64,000 bases of DNA from Mesorhizobium sp. Pch-S. GTDB lineage: Bacteria > Pseudomonadota > Alphaproteobacteria > Rhizobiales > Rhizobiaceae. The notes under the pieces are model-generated. The model was given only the letters and a program-made list of their open reading frames with translations. It was not told the origin of the DNA and ran no database searches. The position numbers were made by a program, and so were the translations under genes. This document shows positions 52,627-64,000 of the stretch, in pieces. Within the stretch, counting starts at the first letter, position 1; each line of letters begins with the position of its first letter. The stretch covers positions 4,301,501 through 4,365,500 of the forward strand of contig NZ_CP029562.1 of NCBI RefSeq assembly GCF_004136315.1. The letters run 5' to 3'.

Positions 52627-53118
52627 ATGACGCAGCCCGAGGCCGGGACGGCCGACGATATCAGCATCCGTTTGCGACGTTCGCTTGCCGGCGACCTGCC
52701 GGCTCCCGTCTGGGCTGATGGTTTCACGATGCGGACGTTCCAGCCGGCAGACGCGCGGGCCGTGCACAAGCTGCTGACCGAAACCCTGCAGAAGGAAGAG
52801 AAGAACTTCGACCTCTGGTGGGCGCAGCATTCCTCCGATGCCGAGTACGACCCCGCGCTGTGGTTCGTGGTCGATGACGCCGAAGGCCGGCTGGTCGCCG
52901 TGGCGCTGTGCTGGACCGGCGACTACCTCAAATATCTGGCGGTGCATCCCAGCGCCCGGCGCAACGGACTGGCGGAAGCCCTGCTGTTGCATGTGTTCGC
53001 GGTCTTCAAGGCACGCGGTGCCAGCCGTCTCGACCTGAAGACCAAAGTTGTCGAAAACGCCAATGCCATTCGCCTCTACAGGCGCCACGGCATGGTCGAG
53101 GTCGACTGGAACGGTTGA
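52627..53118 (+). CDS. GNAT family N-acetyltransferase
   Basis: The 163-residue protein has the GNAT core. A long N-terminal strand-helix part (FTMRTFQPADARAVHKLLTE) is followed by the acetyl-CoA motif A (LKYLAVHPSARRNGLAEALL, with R-x-x-G-L/A) and the C-terminal NANAIRLYRRHGMVEVDW. The substrate is unknown. A purine-rich stretch (GCAGGGGGACACCG) lies before the ATG at 52627. It lies 31 bases after the lytic transglycosylase and 49 bases before the symporter gene, all on one strand. Confidence 0.83.
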   Translation: MTQPEAGTADDISIRLRRSLAGDLPAPVWADGFTMRTFQPADARAVHKLLTETLQKEEKNFDLWWAQHSSDAEYDPALWFVVDDAEGRLVAVALCWTGDYLKYLAVHPSARRNGLAEALLLHVFAVFKARGASRLDLKTKVVENANAIRLYRRHGMVEVDWNG

Positions 53119-53167
53119 GGCCGTCTCGTTACCTGCCGCATTTGCGTACCCGGAAGAGGGGACCTGC

Positions 53168-54577
53168 ATGAACGCGCTGAACGCTGTCATCGATTTCCTG
53201 AACACGATCTTCTGGGGCTATGTGCTGATCTATGGCCTGATCGCGGTCGGCATCTACTTCACGCTGCGGTTGCGCTTTATCCAGATCCGGCATTTTCCGG
53301 AACTGTTTCGCTCGGTGATGCGGGTGCCCGAGAACGACACCAGCGGCATCACGCCGTTCCAGGCTTTGTGCACCAGCCTGGCTTCGCGCGTCGGCACGGG
53401 CAATCTCGCCGGCGTTGCCGTCGCCCTCTATCTCGGCGGACCGGGGGCGCTGTTCTGGATGTGGGTGGTGGCCGCCGTCGGCATGGCCACGGCCTATTCG
53501 GAAAGCGCGCTGGCGCAGCTCTATAAGATCACCGACCACAACGGCCAGTACCGGGGCGGACCGGCCTTCTACATCTCGAAGGGGCTGAACGCGCCCTGGG
53601 CGGGTGTGCTTTTTTCCATCTGCCTGGTCGTCGTCTTCGGCCTCGTCTTCAACGCCGTGCAGGCGAACTCGATCGCTGATGCCATGCAGGGGGCTTTCGG
53701 CGTCGACAAGCTGTGGGTCGGCTTCGCGCTGGCGGCGCTGACGGCAGTCGTCATCTTCGGCGGCATCCGCCAGATCGCGCAGGTGGCCGAATATGTCGTG
53801 CCGTTCATGGCGATCGCCTATCTCGGCATGGCGCTCTATGTGGTGCTCGCCAACATCACCGAAGTGCCCGGCGTGCTGGCGCTGATCGTCAAGAGTGCGT
53901 TCGGCATCGAGCAGGCCGCCGGCGGCGTTGCCGGCGCCATGCTGAACGGGGTCAAGCGCGGGCTGTTCTCCAATGAAGCCGGCATGGGCTCGGCACCCAA
54001 CATCGCTGCGGTGGCGACGCCGTCGCCGCATCATCCCGCGAGCCAGGGCTTCGTGCAGGCGCTGGGCGTGTTCATCGATACGCTGCTGATCTGCACCGCC
54101 ACCGGCATCATGATCCTGCTGTCAGGCGTGATGACGCCGGGCTCGGAACTGACCGGAACGCCTTTGACCCAGGAGGCGATGGTCGCCCATATCGGCGAGG
54201 CCGGGCGCTACTTCATCGCCGTCGCGATCTTCTTCTTCGCCTTCACGTCGATCATCGGCAACTACGCCTATTCGGAGAATGCCATGGTGTTCCTGAAGAT
54301 CGACAACAGGGGCACGCTGAGCGCGCTGCGCGTCGGCGTGCTTTTGATGGTGATCTGGGGCGCCTACACCTCGGTGGCGGTGGTGTTCAACGCCGCCGAC
54401 GCCACCATGGGCCTGATGGCTTCCGTCAATCTCGTGGCGATCATGCTTTTGTCCGGCACGGTCGTGAAACTGACCAGGGACTATTTCGAGCAGCAGAAGA
54501 CTGGCATCCCGCGCTTCGATCCGGACGCCTATCCCGAGCTGAAGGGCAAGATCGAACATTCGATCTGGAAAAATTGA
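53168..54577 (+). CDS. Sodium:alanine/glycine symporter (AGCS family)
   Basis: The 469-residue membrane protein has about ten or more hydrophobic helices and the AGCS signature TGNLAGVAVALYLGGPGALF. Also present are AVQANSIADAMQGAFG and the conserved GLFSNEAGMGSAPNIAAVA and YAYSENAMVFL. It imports alanine or glycine with Na+. AGAGGGG lies before the ATG at 53168; an in-frame upstream ATG would overlap the acetyltransferase gene. A degenerate repeat-like sequence follows its stop. Confidence 0.93.
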   Translation: MNALNAVIDFLNTIFWGYVLIYGLIAVGIYFTLRLRFIQIRHFPELFRSVMRVPENDTSGITPFQALCTSLASRVGTGNLAGVAVALYLGGPGALFWMWVVAAVGMATAYSESALAQLYKITDHNGQYRGGPAFYISKGLNAPWAGVLFSICLVVVFGLVFNAVQANSIADAMQGAFGVDKLWVGFALAALTAVVIFGGIRQIAQVAEYVVPFMAIAYLGMALYVVLANITEVPGVLALIVKSAFGIEQAAGGVAGAMLNGVKRGLFSNEAGMGSAPNIAAVATPSPHHPASQGFVQALGVFIDTLLICTATGIMILLSGVMTPGSELTGTPLTQEAMVAHIGEAGRYFIAVAIFFFAFTSIIGNYAYSENAMVFLKIDNRGTLSALRVGVLLMVIWGAYTSVAVVFNAADATMGLMASVNLVAIMLLSGTVVKLTRDYFEQQKTGIPRFDPDAYPELKGKIEHSIWKN

Positions 54578-54712
54578 AGCCGGAGCGTTTTCTACTTTTC
54601 AGGAAACGTTTCCCGGTCCGGTCGCGCTGGAATTGCTCTGGGAGCGCGTCGAGCTGCCACGCTTGTCTGCCGGCGTCGTCCGCTTATCCTGCGATCAGCA
54701 CAGGAGACAATG

Positions 54713-55165
54713 ATGGACTGGAAACTGCCGAGACAAGGCGCGTGCCGTTGCGGAGAGGTCAGGATCGAGGTGCGCGCTGCACCGCTGGTGACCATGGCCT
54801 GCCACTGCACCGGTTGCCAGAAGATGAGCTCTTCCGCCTATTCGCTGTCGGCCGCCATCCCGGCCGAAGGGTTTGCGGTGACCGAGGGTGAGCCGGTGGT
54901 CGGCGGTCTGCACGGGCCCGACGCGCATCACTATTTCTGCCCGCGCTGCATGACGTGGATGTTCACCAGGGCCGAAGGCATGGACTGGTTCGTCAATGTG
55001 CGGCCGACGCTGCTGGAAGGGGCGGGTGACTTCGCGCCCTACATCGAGACATGGGTCGGCGAAAAACTGCCTTTCGCTGAAACGGGAGCGGTGAAGAGCT
55101 ACGAGGCTCTGCCGCCGATGGAGGACTATGAGGGGCTGATGGCGGAATTCAGGGGGTGGCGGTGA
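54713..55165 (+). CDS. GFA family glutathione-dependent formaldehyde-activating-like protein
   Basis: The 150-residue zinc protein has the three Cys clusters of the GFA fold: CRCGEVRIEV, ACHCTGCQKM and YFCPRCMTWMF. Each contributes to two structural zinc sites. GFA proteins were named for speeding S-hydroxymethylglutathione formation; most members have unknown roles. Two ATGs are adjacent (54710 and 54713); GGAGACA fits either. It is the last gene before the AT-rich island. Confidence 0.85.
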   Translation: MDWKLPRQGACRCGEVRIEVRAAPLVTMACHCTGCQKMSSSAYSLSAAIPAEGFAVTEGEPVVGGLHGPDAHHYFCPRCMTWMFTRAEGMDWFVNVRPTLLEGAGDFAPYIETWVGEKLPFAETGAVKSYEALPPMEDYEGLMAEFRGWR

Positions 55166-55272
55166 GAAAGTCGATACTTTGCAGGGCATGAAGAGATGCA
55201 ATAAAATGAAGAAATAAGATAGAAACTGAATCAATCTTCAATGGGGGATCGATTCATGATCGGAGGGGGGGA

Positions 55273-55515
55273 ATGGAAGCTGAGTTTTTCTATGTTTGTG
55301 TATATAAGAAGAACGGTCAAGCCGTAGGTCATATTATCTCTCCTGATGGGGAGTTTAAAGATGATATGGATGAGCAGAAATTAGAATTAGATCATGAAAA
55401 CGAGCTGAAAAACAAATCATCTGAAGAGTATCTAAGTATATTTAATTGTTTTGTACATCAATGCTTTCATATGTGGAAATACTCCCATTTGTTGCTTCAA
55501 TATCTCCTTTTATGA
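55273..55515 (+). CDS. AT-rich ORF, 5' part of the HEPN-type gene or a separate small protein
   Basis: The 80-residue frame starts at an ATG with an exceptionally strong ribosome site (GGAGGGGGGG). It reads MEAEFFYVCVYKKNGQAVGH, then a polar Lys/Glu-rich stretch. Its last 24 residues (NCFVHQCFHMWKYSHL and so on) have no good pattern, while the overlapping frame continues smoothly into the long HEPN-type frame. I infer that both frames belonged to one gene broken by a one-base change, or that a -1 ribosomal shift joins them. No slippery heptamer of the usual kind was found. Codon use is AT-rich, unlike its neighbours. Confidence 0.5.
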   Translation: MEAEFFYVCVYKKNGQAVGHIISPDGEFKDDMDEQKLELDHENELKNKSSEEYLSIFNCFVHQCFHMWKYSHLLLQYLLL

Positions 55516-56762
55516 GTTATTCAATAAGATCCGGGGAATTTCTAAATTTTCTCAATGATAATTCGGTAATTTCAGAAGAGACGGATGCGAAAACCGTCTT
55601 CAAGATGAAATCGCGGTATTGGAAAGAGTGCAGCGAGATTTCAGAAAGCGCGGTAAAAGCGTCTGAGGTTGGTCAGCAAATACCAAAAATGCTGATGATT
55701 GGAATAGTGAGTTCTTATGAGCACCATTTGGCAAGGTTGATAAAGAGAATTCTATTAGACAACCCTTCAAAATTGGCCTCTAGTGAGAGGCAAATTAGTG
55801 TTAAAGAAGTTTTTGATTTGAGTGATATTCTTAATTTTAAAGAAATGATACTCGAGAAAGAAATTGATCTCGCAATGAGAAATTCTTTCGAGGAGCAGAT
55901 TTCTTGGGTCGAAAAGGCGGTAGGAATAAAGAAAGAGATAAAATCTGAGTATGGAGACTGGCCAAAAGTTGTGGAGATTTTTGAAAGGAGGAATCTTTTT
56001 ACGCATACAAATGGGGTTGTGAATGACCGGTATCTGAAGAAGGCGTCCAAGCTTAAGTTTAGTGGTCATTCTAAATTCAGTAAGGGGCAGGAGCTTCTTG
56101 CTAATCCCAAGTACTTTAGAAGTTCCCTTGAGACTATTCTTGAGTTTGGTGTAAAATTAATACAAGTAATTTGGAGAAAAGTCGACAAGCCATCGAAGAT
56201 AATGCAAGATGATTCTCTCGGTGATATTGCATTTGAAATGATAGAGAGGGGATATTACTCCCTTGCTATTAAAATACTGGAGTTTTTCTTCTTTTTGGAT
56301 GGCGCAAAGCGGGAGGAGAGGCGACTGGTTTGCTTGGTGAATTTGGCGAATGCTTACAAATTGATTGGCGACAACAACAAGGCAAGACAGCTTTTGGATG
56401 CTGAAGACTTCTCAGTCGTTAGCGACGTGTTTCGGATTTGTGTAGCTTCAGTTCGAGAGGAAGTCGGCGAGGTCGTTAGGTTGCTGAAAAAAATGGGCGC
56501 GGAATGTGAGTTTGGTGAACGTGCGTATGAAGAGTGGCCAGTATTTTTTCATGTGAGAGACGACGTCGCGTTTCAGGCCGCCTTTGCCGAGGTTTTTAAG
56601 CGAGATTTTGTACCCGCTCCAAAGAAACGCCGAGGTGTTGTGCAGTCTGTAGCAAAAGGTTCCGAAAAGAAGGCAGATAGTCGCAATAAAAACCGCCTCC
56701 AAGGTGAGCCGTTGATCGTTGTAGAAAATAGGTTAGATGTTGTCGATGCTCCTGGCGGCTAA
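55446..56762 (+). CDS. HEPN-motif and TPR-like protein on an AT-rich island (possible defence gene)
   Basis: The 438-residue frame is AT-rich and Lys/Glu/Phe-rich, sharply unlike the flanking GC-rich genes. The core includes GIVSSYEHHLARLIKRILLD and, near residue 182, RRNLFTHTNG with the R-N-x3-H pattern of HEPN ribonucleases. Such domains occur in toxins and abortive-infection proteins. The C-terminal half has helical repeats (LVNLANAYKLIGDNNKARQL) similar to TPRs, and a basic tail. The listed TTG start has no ribosome site, so translation probably begins at 55273 (see that entry). Antiphage function is inference; no mobile genes are nearby. Confidence 0.6.
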   Translation: MFCTSMLSYVEILPFVASISPFMSYSIRSGEFLNFLNDNSVISEETDAKTVFKMKSRYWKECSEISESAVKASEVGQQIPKMLMIGIVSSYEHHLARLIKRILLDNPSKLASSERQISVKEVFDLSDILNFKEMILEKEIDLAMRNSFEEQISWVEKAVGIKKEIKSEYGDWPKVVEIFERRNLFTHTNGVVNDRYLKKASKLKFSGHSKFSKGQELLANPKYFRSSLETILEFGVKLIQVIWRKVDKPSKIMQDDSLGDIAFEMIERGYYSLAIKILEFFFFLDGAKREERRLVCLVNLANAYKLIGDNNKARQLLDAEDFSVVSDVFRICVASVREEVGEVVRLLKKMGAECEFGERAYEEWPVFFHVRDDVAFQAAFAEVFKRDFVPAPKKRRGVVQSVAKGSEKKADSRNKNRLQGEPLIVVENRLDVVDAPGG

Positions 56763-56854
56763 TTGTCGATTGAGTGCAAACTATTCTTTTGTTACTTAAA
56801 TGGTTCTCGTCTTTCAGACGTGTTGTCCATTCGATACGGGAAACAACGCCTAGC

Positions 56855-60343
<3,489 letters not shown>

Positions 60344-60704
60344 GGGTTCGGTCCGTTCATTCTAGCCTGCGCGGAAGACCCGGGGCGGGGGATTCTCCGT
60401 TTCGCATGACGATGCGTCGCAGAGGCCCGGCCAGGGTGCGCAGGATGGATTCTTGTATCAGGCTAGGCGGGCCTTATAGGGGAGAGTTTTCGCCGATGTA
60501 ACCCCGAAAATGCACGATACCGTTGCCGTTTTGCCGCGCCGATCCGCTTGTTTGCCGGATGGCCACAAAACGCCGGCCTTGGATGCCGTTGCAGGAGGTG
60601 GCGTGCCACGTGTCGATGGCAGGCATGTGTCAGCATGTGAGCCCAAGTTTACTCGACGCCTCTTTGGCCTGTGTTAGGGTCGCTGCAACGAGGAGGCCCA
60701 TGTC
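60344..60704. other. Gene-free stretch between carB and the S8 protease gene
   Basis: The 361-base divergent gap should carry both promoters. The carB leader side is GC-rich and may have hairpins, but no attenuator with a T run was found. Immediately before the protease gene is a strong GAGGAGG ribosome site. Confidence 0.3.
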
Positions 60705-62033
60705 ATGCGCGTGTCCGTCATCGTCACCTTTCCGGCCAAGGCTCTCGTGCGGGAGAGCAGCCAGCTTGCCTTCTCAAGGGAACGCTACGACCCGATCGCC
60801 GCCCCGACCAAAAAGGGCGGGCTGCTGGTCGATCCGGCCTTTCCACCGCTGCCGATCGCGGCGCGCACGCCGGGCAAGGTGAGGCTGGCGGCCTCGCATA
60901 TCGAGAAGGCGCCGGTCTTTGCGGTGCGCGGCACGATCGAGGCCAACCGCATCGACGATGTGCGCAGTTCCGGCCGTGGCGTGCAGATCTTCGCCGATCC
61001 GCAGATCGGCATGTTCAAGGACCCTTATTGCGGCGTGGATGCCGTTGGCACGCGTGAGGACGTCGCCCGGCTGCTCGGGCTCGACCGGCTCAGGGACAAG
61101 GGACTGGAGGGCAAGGATGTCGCGCTCGCGATCATGGACACCGGCATCAACATCAAGCACCTGAAGGCGCATGGCATGTCGCCGAAGCTCGACAGGAAGA
61201 TCTCCTGGGCGCCGTCCAACATCCGGAACACGCCCGGCGACTATGCGGTCGACCACGGCACGATGTGTGCCTATGACGCTCTGATCGCGGCGCCGGCCTG
61301 CAGCCTGCTCGATTTCCCGATCCTGCAGTCGGAGACGCCGGGTGGCAGCGTCATGGCCGGTTTCCTGAGCGACGCGCTGCTGGCCTTCTCCTACCTGCAC
61401 CAGCAACTCACCGGTCCGGACTGGAAATACAAGGCGCTGGTCATCAACAACAGCTGGGGCATGTACCATCCGAGCTGGGATTTCCCGCCCGGCCATCCCG
61501 GCCGCTATGCCGACAATCCGAACCATCCGTTCAACATCATGGTCGGCACGATCGCGCGGGCAGGGGCCGACGTGCTGTTCGCCGCCGGCAATTGCGGTGC
61601 CGACTGCCCGAGCGGGCGCTGCCAGGGCGTGACACGCCACTCGATCAGCGGCGCCAATGCACATCCGGACGTGCTCACTCTGGCCGCCTGCGACATCGAT
61701 GGCACGCGCCTCGGCTATTCCAGCCAGGGGCCGGCCATTCCCAATATGGCGCGTGAAAAACCCGATCTCACCAGCTACAGCCATTTCCTCGGCTCGCAGG
61801 CTTTCGGCGAAGGCTCGCCCGATACCGGCACGTCGACGGCGAGCCCGGTGGCGGCAGGCTGTATCGCGGCGATCCGCAGCGGCCTGCCGAGTAGCAAAGT
61901 CTCGCCGCGCGACCTATTTGACCGTATAAAGGCAGAGGCGCGGAAGCAGCCCTGGCCGAAGTCCGGATGGAACAACGACTACGGCGCCGGGATCATCGAT
62001 CCATTGCCGGTGGCCGAGCATTACGGACTGTAG
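60705..62033 (+). CDS. Subtilisin-family (S8) serine protease, probably intracellular
   Basis: The 442-residue protein has the catalytic triad in order: Asp in VALAIMDTGINIK (near 144), His in AVDHGTMCAYDAL (near 187), and Ser in DTGTSTASPVAAGCIAAI (near 385). An oxyanion-hole Asn lies in AAGNCGADCPSG, which also holds three Cys. No signal peptide is seen, so it may work in the cytoplasm or leave by an unusual route. The first 120 residues may be a prodomain. The ATG at 60705 has GAGGAGG 8 bases upstream. An 88-residue partner gene follows 95 bases downstream. Confidence 0.85.
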   Translation: MRVSVIVTFPAKALVRESSQLAFSRERYDPIAAPTKKGGLLVDPAFPPLPIAARTPGKVRLAASHIEKAPVFAVRGTIEANRIDDVRSSGRGVQIFADPQIGMFKDPYCGVDAVGTREDVARLLGLDRLRDKGLEGKDVALAIMDTGINIKHLKAHGMSPKLDRKISWAPSNIRNTPGDYAVDHGTMCAYDALIAAPACSLLDFPILQSETPGGSVMAGFLSDALLAFSYLHQQLTGPDWKYKALVINNSWGMYHPSWDFPPGHPGRYADNPNHPFNIMVGTIARAGADVLFAAGNCGADCPSGRCQGVTRHSISGANAHPDVLTLAACDIDGTRLGYSSQGPAIPNMAREKPDLTSYSHFLGSQAFGEGSPDTGTSTASPVAAGCIAAIRSGLPSSKVSPRDLFDRIKAEARKQPWPKSGWNNDYGAGIIDPLPVAEHYGL

Positions 62034-62128
62034 CCGGCGTCGGTGCGTGATCTGCAAGCCGGGGGCGGGGCGGACATTGCAGGCTTTTCGGACCAGGATC
62101 GTTTGGCAGATGAAGAGATAGAGCGGAT

Positions 62129-62395
62129 ATGTCCCGCGACATGGTGCTCATGACCATTGCCTGTCCCGAAGGCGAGCCCGGCCTCGACCGGGCCGCCGAA
62201 CTGCTTGGCGTGCCCGCTGCCGAGATGGACAAGGGTTTCGGCGTGGTCGTGCTCGATCCGCAAAAGGGGCTCTATGCCGTGCAGGTCCACGAAACCGCCA
62301 TCAGCCAACGTCCGACCGCGGATACGGGCGGCCAGGCGGTGAAGGGCCCATTCTCCAACCCGCGCATCGAGCCGTTCGGACCGACGCGGAAATAG
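62129..62395 (+). CDS. Small hypothetical protein next to the S8 protease
   Basis: The 88-residue protein has a compact first half (MVLMTIACPEGEPGLDRAAE, then GFGVVVLDPQKGLYAVQVHE) resembling a small alpha/beta domain, and a disordered-looking Gly/Pro tail. No signal peptide. It is on the same strand as the S8 protease gene. An inhibitor or propeptide-like chaperone for the protease is conceivable because subtilases often have such partners, but no sequence pattern proves it. Confidence 0.55.
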   Translation: MSRDMVLMTIACPEGEPGLDRAAELLGVPAAEMDKGFGVVVLDPQKGLYAVQVHETAISQRPTADTGGQAVKGPFSNPRIEPFGPTRK

Positions 62396-62459
62396 ACAGG
62401 TTTGCCATCGAGTGAAAACCGTCGTTATGCCGGGACGGTATCCTTGGCGAACCTGAATC

Positions 62460-63767
62460 TCATTTCCTGTTGCCGCTTTTCAAATCCTCCAGTGCCTGCT
62501 TTGCCTCGGGGAAGTGCGGCATGAGGCGCAGCGCTTTTTTCAGATCGGCCCTGGCTTTGGCGATCTCGCCTTTCTGCCTGTAGGCCAGACCGCGCCGATA
62601 GAAGGGCTCGGGATCCGTGGGCCGCAGCTTCTCCGCCTCGTTGTAGTCGGCGATCGCTTCGTCGAGACGACCCTTCGTCGCGTATACCGCGCCGCGGTTG
62701 ACGTGGGCCTTGAACTGTTTGGGATTGAGGTCGATGGCTTTGTCCAGATCGGCGATCGCCTTGTCCGACTGCCCAAGCAGAAACAACACCGTGCCGCGGG
62801 AATTGTAGATGTCGGCATCGTTGGGATCGAGAAAGACGGCCTTGTCCATGTCGGCCAGAGCGCGGTCGAACTGCTTGAGCGTCGCATAGATGGTGCCGCG
62901 CCCGCTGAACGCCATGGCGGTACCCGGATCGATCTCGACCGCCTTGTCGAAATCGGCGATGGCGGCCTCGGAGTGACCGGAAAAGGCGTAGGCATTGGCC
63001 CGCGCGACATAGATGATCGCGTGACCTTTCACCCGCCGGTTTCCGATCAGCTCGATAGCCCGGTTGAAATCGGCAATGGCTTCATCCTGGCGGTTGAGCT
63101 GCGCGTAGGCCTTGCCGCGGGTGAAATAGGCCTGGATGTTTCCAGGGTCGAGATCCACTGCTTTGCTGAGATCAGCTATAGCCCTGTCGGGCTGGTTCAC
63201 CCGGAACCGGGCGTCGCCACGTCCTTCGTAGAATACGGCGTTGTTCGGGGAGAGCTCTATGGCCCTGTCATAGTCCGGGAAGGCGCGGTCGAATTGCCGT
63301 TGCTGCGCGAAGGCCATGGCGCGGTTGCCGATCGCGTCGGCATCGTCGGGGTTGGCCCGAAGCGCCTTGTCCAGGTCCGCGAAGGCAAGGTCGTACTTGT
63401 TCATCCGTGTATAGGCGGCGGCGCGGCCGCCGTAGGCGCGGGCGTAGCCAAGTTCGATCGAACGGCTGTAGTCCGCAACCGCCTTGTCGAGCTCCTCCAT
63501 GCGCAGATAGGCGGTGGCACGGTTGTTGTAGCTCTGGGCGTGCCGTGGCATCAGCCGGATCACTTCGTCGAGATCGGTGATCGCCTTTTTATTGTCCCCC
63601 TTGCGGAACCAGATCGAGGCGCGCCTTTGATGAGCAACGATGTCGTTGGGGTCGAGGCGGAGACGCATGTTCTCCTGTTCGAGCTGGCTGTCGAGGTCTG
63701 CCTGCTGCGCAAGGGCTGAGGATGCGAAGAGTGCCAGCGCCAGAAGCGCCGGACCTGGCCATCTCAT
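62460..63767 (-). CDS. Exported tetratricopeptide-repeat protein
   Basis: The 435-residue protein has a signal peptide (MRWPGPALLALALFASSALA) and about eleven or twelve TPR units covering nearly the whole mature chain (for example NNRATAYLRMEELDKAVADY, GRGDARFRVNQPDRAIADLS, SRGTVLFLLGQSDKAIADLD). It should form a periplasmic superhelix that binds proteins or peptides. The ATG at 63767 follows GGGAGA; an upstream in-frame start would lose the signal peptide. It is a single gene; a hairpin lies further upstream at 63883. Confidence 0.87.
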   Translation of the reverse strand: MRWPGPALLALALFASSALAQQADLDSQLEQENMRLRLDPNDIVAHQRRASIWFRKGDNKKAITDLDEVIRLMPRHAQSYNNRATAYLRMEELDKAVADYSRSIELGYARAYGGRAAAYTRMNKYDLAFADLDKALRANPDDADAIGNRAMAFAQQRQFDRAFPDYDRAIELSPNNAVFYEGRGDARFRVNQPDRAIADLSKAVDLDPGNIQAYFTRGKAYAQLNRQDEAIADFNRAIELIGNRRVKGHAIIYVARANAYAFSGHSEAAIADFDKAVEIDPGTAMAFSGRGTIYATLKQFDRALADMDKAVFLDPNDADIYNSRGTVLFLLGQSDKAIADLDKAIDLNPKQFKAHVNRGAVYATKGRLDEAIADYNEAEKLRPTDPEPFYRRGLAYRQKGEIAKARADLKKALRLMPHFPEAKQALEDLKSGNRK

Positions 63768-63882
63768 TGTCGCGATCTCCCACCGATCGGCCAACGCCTT
63801 CCCGCACATCCGTGAGCAGGCACGGAGCGGCGCGCGAAAGCAAGCCGGAAACGATCCTGACGATGACCTAGTACATCGCGAA

Positions 63883-63913
63883 AACGGAGCGTTTCCAGTG
63901 GAAGCGCTCCGTT
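63883..63913. repeat. Palindrome related to repeat unit A
   Basis: AACGGAGCG / CGCTCCGTT pairs 9 of 9, and inner TTTCC / GGAAG extends it to 14 with an AGT loop. The GAGCGTTTCC and GAAGCGCTC segments match unit A. It separates the TPR gene from the partial gene at the window edge and may end that gene's transcript. Confidence 0.55.
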
Positions 63914-63964
63914 CGGTAGGATGCTAGGCCCCGTTTGCCGGCCTGGCGGCGAGGCAATCCAACC

Positions 63965-64000
63965 TCAGTTCAGGTTCTTGCGGCGTTCCAGTTCGGCTTC
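63965..64000 (-). CDS. C-terminal end of an unidentified gene (cut by window edge)
   Basis: Eleven codons and a TGA stop are open on the minus strand at the edge, giving the C-terminus EAELERRKNLN. The Glu/Arg-rich helix looks like a real protein end. It lies before the palindrome at 63883, which fits a terminator. Too little is present to name the product. Confidence 0.35.
   Translation of the reverse strand, partial: EAELERRKNLN

Noticed and set aside
54582..54650. Another copy of the A/B repeat after the symporter gene
   Set aside because: Only fragments (GGAGCGTTTTC, GGAAACGTTTCC, GGAATTGCTCT) remain; too degenerate to list as a repeat.
55440..55515. Programmed -1 frameshift site in the HEPN-type gene
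   Set aside because: No X-XXY-YYZ heptamer with matching frame was found; CTC-CTT-TTA near the end is a poor fit. Mutation or sequencing error is as likely.

Overview
The window looks like chromosomal DNA from an alphaproteobacterium of the order Hyphomicrobiales (Rhizobiales), most like Mesorhizobium and its Phyllobacteriaceae relatives. The reasons are high-GC coding sequence, a carB with a lineage-type insertion, an oversized UvrB, the order lrp - trxB - LsrB/VtlR-type lysR, DUF1127 and DUF1344 proteins, and a RIME-like palindrome between genes. No tRNA, rRNA, CRISPR array, transposase or integrase was seen.

Layout. 1-2 kb: an exported BA14K-like protein (cut by the edge), two cold-shock genes and a two-domain Kazal lipoprotein. 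2-10 kb: a TPR-sulfotransferase, a VOC protein, a DUF1127 protein, uvrB and an amidase. 10.5-15 kb: a same-strand surface-glycan cluster (flippase, pyruvyltransferase-like, glycosyltransferase, CapA-like). 15-26 kb: a SemiSWEET transporter, a Tat-type FAD oxidase, exported or membrane unknowns, a lipid kinase, a frameshifted mandelate-racemase-family gene coupled to a GMC oxidoreductase, and a thioesterase. 26-31 kb: an HxlR regulator divergent from an FMN reductase, a CorC-type membrane protein, two extensin-like proteins, and small membrane or TPR proteins. 31.6-38.7 kb: greA, then a complete ADP-heptose and inner-core lipopolysaccharide (LPS) set in two divergent operons (hldD-waaF-waaC leftward, hldE-gmhA-gmhB rightward) plus a WaaE-like transferase. 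38.7-42 kb: lrp, trxB, the LsrB/VtlR-like regulator and an ICMT-type methyltransferase. 42-42.7 kb: a gene-free stretch with two candidate small RNAs. 42.7-55 kb: an EF-G-like GTPase, a cupin, an aspartate aminotransferase, an EAL protein, two glutathione S-transferases, a third csp, Ogt, a lytic transglycosylase, an acetyltransferase, an Na+/alanine symporter and a GFA protein. 55.2-56.8 kb: an AT-rich island with a HEPN-type protein. 56.9-64 kb: carB, a subtilisin-family protease with a small partner, and a TPR protein.

The most notable items are these. (1) A strong AbcR-type sRNA candidate lies at about 42.19-42.30 kb: a CUCCUCCCA loop, a Rho-independent terminator and a LysR-type dyad upstream, 0.8 kb from the LsrB/VtlR-like gene. 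A second CUCCCA-loop sRNA candidate follows at 42.58-42.69 kb. (2) A probably acquired low-GC HEPN/TPR-like gene with a reading-frame break sits between GFA and carB. (3) A family of composite palindromic repeats punctuates gene ends. (4) UvrB has a repetitive C-terminal tail, and an EF-G paralogue has lost its catalytic G3 histidine.
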